DNA of 64,000 bases, taken from the NCBI GenBank assembly GCA_031308135.1, contig JAHLJT010003656.1, positions 70,822,984-70,886,983 of the forward strand. Direction: 5' to 3'. Position 1 is the first letter of the stretch; each line of letters starts with the position of its first letter. The position numbers and the translations under genes are program-made. This DNA is from Acheta domesticus (Eukaryota > Arthropoda > Insecta > Orthoptera > Gryllidae). Below are positions 55,700 through 64,000 of the stretch, piece by piece. The notes below the pieces were generated by a model that was not told where the DNA came from, ran no database searches, and saw nothing but the letters and a program-made list of their open reading frames with translations.

Positions 55700-55925
55700 C
55701 CTCGAGGGCGACGGAGCGGCCCGGCGCTGTGGACGATTACCCGCAGAATGCCAAGGCCCTGCGGCGCGCCGGTGGAGGCTGCGTGACGCACGGGCGACGC
55801 ATTGCCATCACTGCCACGCCCGCGCCGTCGCCCTCGCAATCTCCTCGACCATTTCCTTACCGTTGCCCGTTTGTTCGCGGCATCCTCTTGTTGTTGCTGC
55901 AGGGCGCGGCGTCGGGTAGAAGTCC
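55700..55925. other. GC-rich patch after the 29-bp array, coding status unresolved
   Basis: CpG-rich with open frames up to 150 codons on the plus strand, but no protein family or splice site pair recognised. Confidence 0.3.
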
Positions 55926-56339
55926 AGATGGGGAACTTGAACCCCTCTGTCAGGGTTGCCTAGGTTCCGGCGGAACTCACGTCGATAACTTTAAGGTGGC
56001 CTTCGGCCTGAGGGTCTCCAGTTGGGCACTTGGCTTCGTCGTGGCTCTGGTCCGATACTCTGGGCATAGAGGGGGGACTTGTTCTGGCGCATTGCGAGTG
56101 GCACGCTGTTTCGACTCCAGTACTGGCCTGGAAAGCCAGTAGCTCTGAGCTGGCAGGGCGGTTCGACTCAGGGATTGTATGGGGAGGTTTTCGAGAGGTT
56201 CGTAAATGCGTTCCGGCGAGATTCAAATAAAAATAGCCCAACATGTGCGTATTGGCAGCGGGGAGTGAGGATAAACTCATAAATGCGTAGGTGCACACTC
56301 CAGGGATTTTTCTTTCCTTCAGCAAATAAACGAAGTGTA

Positions 56340-56625
56340 ACCCTGCCCTCACCTTCACCTTCACCCTCGCCCTCGCCCTCGCCCTCGCCCTCGCCCTCGC
56401 CCTCGCCCTCCTCGCCCTCTTCGCTCTCCTCGCCCTCCTCGCCCTCCTCGCCATCCTCGCCATCCTCGCCCTCCCCGCCCTCACCCTTCTCGCCCTCACC
56501 CTCCACTCCCTCCGCCCTCTCGCCCTCACCCTCCACTCCCTCCGCCCTCTCGCCCTCACCCTCCAGCTCACCCTCGCCCCCGCTCTCGCCCTGTCTCTCG
56601 CCCTCGCACTCGCACTCGTCCTCGC
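56340..56625. repeat. CTCGCC hexamer-based satellite
   Basis: Perfect CTCGCC tandem at about 56365-56410 passes into degenerate CTCGCC/CTCACC/CTCCAC sequence, including a duplicated ~30-bp block (CTCCACTCCCTCCGCCCTCT occurs twice). Frames read Ser-Pro or Glu-Gly repeats and are not genes. Confidence 0.92.
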
Positions 56626-56639
56626 CTTCGCACGCACGT

Positions 56640-57189
56640 ACACCAATGCTTTTCATATTCGCAGAGTCGCATATTCCACTTGTGGAAGGATAACCTGTAG
56701 TCTACTGGCCAGATCGCTCGTCTTCCACTGATTGGACCCGAGTGCAATTCTCTGTTCATGATTGTGGATTATTTGGAGGGCAAACCGGGTTGGCGGCAAT
56801 TTTTTTTTTTTAGAGTTCTTTCGTTTCTCCTCACGCTCATTCTGTCGTCATTCATACGCCTTCATAATCTCAAACCATCAGAACATTCATCCAGTTTTGG
56901 TCATAAGACTTAGGTACTGGCATCAAAACAAATAATGATAATTCGCTTGTGAACTGTGACTGTTAACACACTGTTAACTAGTGTGTTTTAACAGTGTTAA
57001 GCTGAGTTGAATAATCTGTGTGACGTAACAAAATAGCAGAATAGATATTAAAATATATGACCAGCAAGTAAATGTACTTTTTAGTGGTTAAAATACTTAT
57101 TGTATTTTTGTAATAATTATGTTGACTTAATAATTATGTTGACTTACTTAATAACAAAATTTAATACGCAATTAAAAATGAGTGTTGTA
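56640..57189. other. AT-rich stretch, no gene seen
   Basis: No recognisable feature apart from a small inverted repeat (GTTAACACACTGTTAAC, then TTTTAACAGTGTTAA) near 56960-57000. Confidence 0.4.
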
Positions 57190-57379
57190 CAGTGAACCCT
57201 CGTTATCACGAACTCTGTTAATACAAAATTCAAAAAACGAATAAAATTTGGGTCCCATCAAAGAAACGTAGTAATGAGGATAAACATTAAAATCGGATAA
57301 GACGAATTTTTACAACACAAACACCGATTATTTCAGTTCCTTGTGTTCATCCCCAATTCGTGTTGTCGAGGATTTACTG
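57190..57379. mobile_element. pogo/Tigger-like MITE, 190 bp
   Basis: The left end CAGTGAACCCTCGTTATCAC and the reverse complement of the right end (CAGTAAATCCTCGACAACAC) fit the pogo/Tigger consensus (CAGT..A.CCTCG). TA flanks the left end; the right flank is CA, a probable mutated TA. No ORF. Confidence 0.85.
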
Positions 57380-57603
57380 CATTACCTTTGCGATTAGTAA
57401 GATAGCAGAGACAGCAAGTAGGACAGGAACAGTGACTTAACCGACTTCATTTGTGTATCAAGCACTCGCTATTACAAGCAGCTTCAAATGAATGTAATGC
57501 AGTGTAATGACAAAACAAATCCATTCTGAATCTCCATGATATTATTTATCTCAACGATTTTCCCAGTTTCATTTGTTTATCAGCCCGTCTCTAGCATGCT
57601 CTA

Positions 57604-57641
57604 TATATAATATTAGTATTATATAATACTAATATTATATA
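57604..57641. repeat. Perfect 38-bp palindrome
   Basis: Two 19-bp arms with no spacer, each arm TATATAATATTAGTATTAT or its complement. Its right edge overlaps the left flank of the element starting at 57649. Confidence 0.93.
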
Positions 57642-57648
57642 AGATAAT

Positions 57649-59512
57649 TAGGGCCCGGATAATTATGTATTAAAATTAGGAAAATATGTACATATATAAG
57701 TATCATAATATACAGAAATATGTACTCAAAAGTATGAAATATGTAACATTAAATATCATTATATCAATAATTTTTCATTAAAATACCTTTATCTTAGAAT
57801 ATATTGTTCTGTAGACTTAATGCAAAGACTAGAATTAAACATTATAGTTCTCATAATACTATTATTTACAAAGATCCCGTATTAATAAGAAACCTATATC
57901 GTCTCCGATATTATTTCAGTAGTATACCTTCCCTTTGCTGCTCTAACACGCAAACAATGAGGTCTCAAAAATGGGGTCTCTAAAGAAAGAGAACTTCAAG
58001 GAGACGTGACGAATTGCATTTTGACTTTAAAAATATAAAATATTTGTTTAAAAAACGTATATAAATATTCATGTAAAATACACTTTCTATTCTTCTCCGT
58101 GTTTTTTGGATCCAGTGTGACGGAATTGTCCCCTCATAGCACCGCACTAATAGCACAAGTTGTTTCGAATCCTAGGTTTTTCTCCAGAACGAAAGACCTC
58201 TTTTTCTTCAGTAGATCCCCTATTGACCCTCGAAGCAACTGCTGATTGGGTAATTCCAAGCTACCAGAAAGTTTCAGGGAAGATGTTTACAAAAATTTAA
58301 TTGTAGTGCTTACTGAAAAATGAGGCAATATAGTTATTCAACTTTTTGGATATCAAACAATTGCTTCGATATGCCTATAGATCCTGCAGCTTCACAATCA
58401 AATTGATGTATCATTTGTTTTACAAAATCAACATTTTGAGTATTGTAGCTCATAGCGTCGATCCAGGTGCCCCATCTCGTTAATTCTTTTTTGTATTGGA
58501 AATCAATGTGTCAACTTTATCAAACTGAGATATAATCAGTTCTGCAAACGCAACGCACGCACAATATAGGTTAGAAGTAGTAATTTTGGAACAATACCTG
58601 CAGGGCTTCTGCTGCCTTGCACATATACGGCACTAGTACCGGAAGAAAAGACATTATGTTTAACTTCATTACGCCACAAAAATCCCGTTGTATTGTTAAA
58701 AAGTTTTGTAATAGTTTGATGGTTGCATTTGGGTAACACTTCACAAGTTAACAAAATAAGACTTACACTTTTAAACGTTCATTAAACCTATCACAACCTT
58801 GCCAATACAATTTCCTTGCACATCAGTTCCACAGCGAGATTTTACTTCAGATTTTGGTCCAAAGAGATAATTTACGAACAACGGTAGAGGGACGCATGTA
58901 AAAATCAAGGAAAGAAAAATGTCAACAGCCCTTCTTGAGCTGGTGCGTGCAGTTTCTGGTGAAGGGTATCAAGGTCAAAGGAGACCTCTAAAATATGCGA
59001 AGTGGGTGCGTGATATCGCCTGCTAGAGATATCATTTTCACAAATTTCAAATTTCCTTTCTGTTCTCTGCGATATTCGCGCTGGAAACTAACAGAACCGA
59101 ATCTATGGATTGCATCGTCGTCTCTCCCTTTTACTTCCAATATCGTTGGGATTTATGGATACACTCATTTCAGTGCGTAATAATAGCTTCATTTTAGTGA
59201 GGGGGCTACAGAAAAAAATGTTTGACAATGCTGAATTGTTTGTTTGGATGATTCCTTATCAAAAACAGATAGAAAAAGTAAAGAATTATTTTTTAAAATG
59301 TAGGATAATGGAAAAAGTCAGTAATATGTAAAAATATGTTCATTTGTGTAAAATATGTAAATATATGTAATTTCGGGCAAAATATGTAAATATATGTACT
59401 AAAAACTCAACGATTTTGGCCACTAACCAATGTAAATCGTGAACATTTCGTTGATTCGACTTGATAGAGTTACCTTAGGAAAATATGTAATTACATAATT
59501 ATCCGGGCCCTA
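57649..59512. mobile_element. 1.86-kb TIR element, probably hAT-like
   Basis: The termini TAGGGCCCGGATAATTATGT and its mirror ending ATAATTATCCGGGCCCTA are near-perfect inverted repeats. Flanks AAGATAAT and CTGATAAT share six of eight bases, pointing to an 8-bp duplication. Repeated AATATGTA motifs cluster just inside both ends. The interior has only short open segments (minus-strand 58536-58754 with NTTGFLWRNEVKHNVF); no intact transposase. Confidence 0.82.
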
Positions 59513-60700
59513 CTGATAATAAATGAAAATATGCCAATAATAAATATTTTACTTATTTTACTTAAGGAATATTTTAATAAATATGGTCGTGGTTTGAAAA
59601 TTTTGAATGAAAACAAATCATTAAGATTCTTGATGGAAAAATGATAACTTAACACACTCCAGGCCACCACAATCCTAGGCAGCCATGTACAACTTATTAT
59701 GCTCCTTTAATTACATGATACACTTTCTTATTACCAAGTCAAATTTACATTACAGTGTTGTAAAACAATCGATAAGATTTGATACCTATGTTACTGCCAC
59801 CGCTGCTTCTGTCGTCACACCATTTGTTATCATATATTCCAATACAATAGAGGAATCGCCGATTCCCACCAATTTTCAGAACCGCTACCATCCCTATTGC
59901 GCAACAACTGGGCCATGAGAAGAGCAATATTGTCACCTCGTTCGTTACCATCCTCTCGTTGATTCCATTACAATCTATGCTTCGTTTCTACTTTCAAGTT
60001 TCATTCTGCTGATATGGTTTTCAATGCTCCTTTGCCATTTTCAACCCGATTCTCGCTAACGGTTGTGTCGCAACTTCCACCTTCAACTGAGAGGATCCCC
60101 CATTTCTCGATCAAAAAATTCCTTAAGTGCCACTTTGTTCCTGGTTCCGAGCCTTTTTTTACTCCTTGGCAAACAAAAACAAAACTGTTTAAGGACGTTT
60201 CGAAGAGCTTAAAACATGTGTGACTAAAAGTTGGACCACACTATAAAGAAAGAGTAAGAATTACAACTGTATAAATTGATTTATTAAGGAAAGCCTCCAC
60301 GTTATTCTAATTGGATATACCAAGACATACGAAGTTGGAACTGGATGCAAACGTATGGAATAGAAAAAAGGAAAATGTGGAGGATACTAAAAATCTCTTA
60401 CAGTATCATCCAAATAAAGGAAGGAATAGAGGACGTGTAAAGAATACGTGTAACATGGATTGAAAGCTGAGAGAAATGCCAGAGAGAATCTGAATCAATG
60501 AGTCATTCGCAGAGGACTCTGTGGACATTTTTGTTATTATTTATTAAGATCTTCAGTCCTTGGAATTTTGGCCATACCTGATTCGATTGGTTTGATAGAC
60601 GAGTGATAATAATATGCGATGAATGATGGGGCAAAACTTAGAACGAGAGTCTTGGGAAACGAGAAGACCGCGAGAAAAACGTCCACCGAGACAGCTTTGC
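59513..60700. other. No gene seen
   Basis: AT-rich, without recognisable coding or terminal-repeat structure. Confidence 0.4.
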
Positions 60701-60703
60701 CAA

Positions 60704-60963
60704 TTGAATACCTGCCGGCTAAAACGTTGTAACCCTCAAAATCAAATTTAGCAACAAACTATTTTCCTCCTCCTTGTTACAATATTTATGCACCCGTGCG
60801 GCTTTTGGCGAAATTAAAACACAAGAAAGAAAGGCTCTTAATGTTTATGCTTACCAATATATTTTCCTACATGCTTCACTCAGACCACATGCGTCCTTTA
60901 TGCGAGGAAACCCAGCATTCCAGAAAAGTGAGGGTTTCAACGTTTTGGCACGCAGGTATTCAA
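60704..60963. mobile_element. TIR element, 260-bp copy (TGAATACCTGCCGGC family)
   Basis: The left end TTGAATACCTGCCGGCTAAA and right end TTTTGGCACGCAGGTATTCAA form the TIRs. The interior matches the right half of the 572-bp copy at 49972-50543, so this is an internally deleted relative. Confidence 0.85.
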
Positions 60964-61944
60964 TTACAAAGTCCGAATGAATCAATGAGACTATAAACTC
61001 CGGTTCAATGGGTGGAAGACCAGCGGACTGCCTGCTTCAACAAGGGTCGCCCCGAACGATGTGGAGTCTACGACATGCAGTGGAAACTGTGAAATCCGCG
61101 TATTCAGCCACCGCTTCTCCACCCTCGTATTCACAGAAATATCCACAGCTATGCCGTCACCTCCCACACGTCGAGATGCCTTTTCTAGGACGTGTGCGAC
61201 CCGCAGTTATGCCATTGCGTTTCCGGAACGGAGTCGTTCCACACGGCGGCTACGTGAGTCAGTGGGCTGTGGAGTAACACGCGGTTCTAGTGGCGCTGTG
61301 TAATGCAAGGCGCAAGCAGTGGATGCAACTCTGATGCAAATGGAATTACGTAGCAGGTCTCCAGCTTGTGCGATAACAATCTAACACTGTGTCTGGGGAG
61401 CGGTTTACCACAAGTGATTTGATATTTACCAATAAGTTGAGATGAGGGAGACATTTGCGAATGGTACCAACACACGAGTGGCTCCTTTTAATATATTTTA
61501 CGAGTGAAAATAATACTTGATTGTATTATTTCACGGTCACATGATTAACAACAGTTAACAATGTTATGCGTCATCATTATAAAATGTAGAAGAATACATC
61601 CATACCATAAAACGAAATAGCTAAAGTTTGGTGGTACAGCCATGTAAATTAATTCATCCCTAATTGGCTTACTGCATATTCTTGAGCCAATTTAGTTCAG
61701 ATACATGAGTGCAATAATTTTCAACATTTGAATAAGTTTCCTAAAATATTAGTAAAATATAGAATAAGTGTCGTTTCGGCTTTTTTGCTACGTCCCAATT
61801 ACGAGGTGGAATCATCCGTGCCTTACGGATGATTGCCACAGCAACAACTTGCTAATCACCAAAGTGGTAAAATGACTTATGGTTGCTCCTGGAGCTGTCA
61901 ACAACAATTTGGCTGGCTTGATCAATACAAACTAAATTTACATC
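60964..61944. other. No gene confirmed
   Basis: 61000-61320 has balanced GC content and open plus-strand frames of 80-90 codons (for example LPHVEMPFLGRVRP), but no recognised family or splice pair. The rest is AT-rich. Confidence 0.35.
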
Positions 61945-61949
61945 CATAG

Positions 61950-62460
61950 TATTTATTGATTGATTGATTCCTAGTGGTTCTGGGCACGACAACTGCTAAG
62001 ATAATTAGTCCTGTAATTGAAGTGTATGTTTTATTCGGAAAGTTTTGGTGATCTTGTTCCACTGGATGAAGATATTCGGGGCCGACCTGTCGTCAGATAG
62101 CGGGGTTTTCCTCTACCAGGTATCTCCCACCAGTGGGGCACCGCCACAGGCCGGACAAGCTCTAAACTCCAGACCGGTCTACCGGCATGTGTAGTAGTGT
62201 GTGTTTGTAAGTAAATCGCAGGATTGGACCAGGAATGAGAAGGAAAGAACGCGCGCGGTCCGTGGCCCGTTTGTAAGGCTATTGCTCCGGCACTGATCGG
62301 AGAAACCTGGAAAAACTACTGTTCAGAGTAGCCGGCTTCTAGAATTCTCCTTCAGACAGTGGATAAACTCGACCTAGGAATTAAGTGTCGAAAATTTTGC
62401 CGCCGTCGGGACACGAATTCTAGGACCTCTCTGTCAGAGGCACTGCAGAATTTGATTAAG
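61950..62460 (-). repeat. SINE family A, near full-length copy on the minus strand
   Basis: In reverse complement: head with a B-box remnant (GTCCTAGAATTCGTGTCCCG), linker AATTTTCGACAC, body ending ACGGGCCACGGACCGCGCGC, 3' part (CTTGTCCGGCCTGTGGCGG, CGTTGTCGTGCCCAGAACCA) and an AATC tail (GATTGATTGATT on the plus strand at about 61958). About 510 bp. Confidence 0.88.
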
Positions 62461-63208
62461 CCTTGTTAGCATTAGCCAAGGCATATTTGTGACTTGCGTA
62501 GGTTCAAATCTTTTTTCTGAAACGCGCTTCTTTGCACGCAAGTCCGTTAAATGCGATGACATTGATCGCGCGCAATATTCAGCAAACTTAATCCATTCTT
62601 TAATGAATTATTATTGAAGTGATATGGGTTGAATTCACCTAGAAGTGTGAATCTAGTTTCATTTAAGAGTGCGAATTGATGACTCAGGATACTATGTATG
62701 AAATAATATAAAAATGATACTCTGCTAAACTGCCTGAGGGGAATCGGTACCAAACATTGACATTTCCGTGTCCATTATTTTTACCTGCAGTGAAGTATTT
62801 ACGAGTAACTTCTATTTATTAAGTATATCATAATAATCGCTACGATATTTCACGTTCTTGAACAAAATATGTAATTTTCGTAATACCACTACAAATTACC
62901 ATATTGTGGCATTGTACGACAATGCTGTGTGTAATGGTAATACGAAATTATCGTGTTTAAAGTTCTTACAAAATTATTGTATTCAGTTTTTTCGATTTTT
63001 CTTCCATAATATATTTAAATCGTATTTTTAAGAGAGAAATCCTAATTGGTCTAATTTCAATTAAGGTTTGCATCGAAAGAATGTTTCAGAATACATTCGA
63101 AAGAAAATACAGCAATACATTGAGAATATAAACCGTAGAATAGACTAAAAATGGAATTAATATTGGGATTTTCAATGGACAATTATGAATAAAGATTTTA
63201 CTGTTCTT

Positions 63209-63466
63209 TCATATTCTTAAAAAAAATTCCGTTCTGCTATTAGGAAACCGAAAAATTAAGAAAATGTCAAAATAATGTACTTCAGCGGCAATAGTTGGCA
63301 GCTGGCAAGAGTATGTGTCAAGTCCGAATAGATAGCCGAGACCAGAAGAAATAGAAACTAATACGGGAAGATCTCTGCCTTTCTGTGGCACCACTTGTTC
63401 ATATTCTTTTAATCCACTCCTGTTCTCTGAGAATTTTTCTTGGGGCTCATAGTTGGTAGGGCACAT
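63209..63466 (-). other. Open stretch of unknown significance
   Basis: 85 codons on the minus strand including SENRSGLKEYEQVVPQKG and LPVLVSISSGLGYLFGLD. It looks more protein-like than its AT-rich neighbourhood, but no family, start context or splice site pair is convincing. Surrounding DNA (62470-63200 and 63470-64000) holds nothing recognisable. Confidence 0.25.
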
Positions 63467-64000
63467 GTATGTATTTTATTAATTTCAAGCACAAATTACC
63501 CAAAAACTGCTTGTTTAAAAAAATTGTACACGATATTTTTCGGGCTGATTTTTTAGAATAAATTTTGTTTTACGCAAAAATCTCCATCTCCAATTTTGTA
63601 TTTTTTAAATGTAAAAATTTTGCAATTTCGAAAACAAGGAGAGTTTGACGTAAAATGAGAATAGCACCACATTTTTTACCGTCCTTTAACACACAGGAGA
63701 AGAAAATTTAAAGAAAAAATGTAGTGCAGTGTTTGAGAAAAAAAATTCAATAAAAATTGCCTATATTTTACGCGAAAGGTTTTATGTCGAAATTTCTCGC
63801 AAGATTACAATACTTTCTCTTCTTATGTACTAACTGACCGACCACTTCCTTGGAGCATTGTTGTTGCGTGTCGTCTAGTGTGGAATCCGGTAAGTATGAG
63901 GTTTCAGTCGGTACTTGCTGTATGAGAATAGACGGAATAATGCAATGAATGTTTGCATTTTTCTTTCAAAAATCGAATCTGTTTCTTTATTTTGTAATTT

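Noticed and set aside
55960..56660. Arg/Ala- and Glu/Gly-rich frames of 130-230 codons
   Set aside because: They follow the CTCGCC repeat in different frames and have no recognisable family.
1..64000. A novel multi-gene biological system
   Set aside because: Apart from the Osiris genes and possible receptor or orphan exons, the recognisable content is repeats and transposon fossils; I see no gene set supporting a new system.

Overview
The window is eukaryotic nuclear DNA, most likely from an insect with a large, repeat-rich genome. It has long AT-rich introns and intergenic DNA, small GC-rich exons with consensus GT-AG junctions, and many transposable-element remnants (hAT, pogo-like, foldback elements, non-LTR retrotransposons, tRNA-derived SINEs). 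The strongest taxonomic signal is two genes of the Osiris family (DUF1676), a family known from insects and usually found as a syntenic cluster. A hemimetabolous lineage is an inference from the intron and repeat load. No prokaryotic features (operons, RBS, CRISPR) are present.

Layout. At 1-10 kb there is a GC-rich fragment resembling the ligand-binding region of a divergent ionotropic receptor (about 1250-1470, minus). Next come a ~21-bp minisatellite running into a GC-rich island (4.7-5.75 kb), a foldback element (5.76-6.18 kb), and a clean orphan exon with both splice sites (7715-7862, minus). At 10.1-22.0 kb lies a three-exon minus-strand Osiris gene with a TATA box at 22027-22033. Its introns hold a 23-bp tandem array, two foldbacks, a MITE, a 5'-truncated Jockey-like retrotransposon and a decayed 1.5-kb hAT element with its target-site duplication. 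A G-rich 9-bp array lies just upstream of the promoter. The stretch 22.6-36 kb is repeat-dominated: a hAT MITE, a SINE split by a ~1-kb insertion, an inverted SINE-tail pair and a CpG-rich block with a 15-bp minisatellite. At 36539-36680 (minus) sits the terminal exon of a second Osiris gene, whose upstream exons I could not find in the window.

From 38 kb to 64 kb I see no confident host gene. There are two 100-N assembly gaps, full and partial copies of one ~500-bp SINE family, two more members of the hAT MITE family, a foldback, a non-LTR retrotransposon RNase H/C-terminal fragment (minus), 29-bp and CTCGCC tandem arrays, a pogo-like MITE, a 1.86-kb TIR element, and GC-rich islands that could be promoters of unseen genes.

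The two Osiris genes share strand and family, as expected for part of the Osiris cluster. Family members are secreted or membrane proteins of cuticle-forming epithelia. All three multi-residue coding candidates of recognisable family (both Osiris genes and the receptor fragment) carry one +1 frame break each. The same direction each time suggests extra bases in the assembly as much as true pseudogenisation. I found no convincing novel enzymatic or defence system. The most interesting items are the Osiris pair, the SINE family with its inverted pairs, and the foldback/MITE families.
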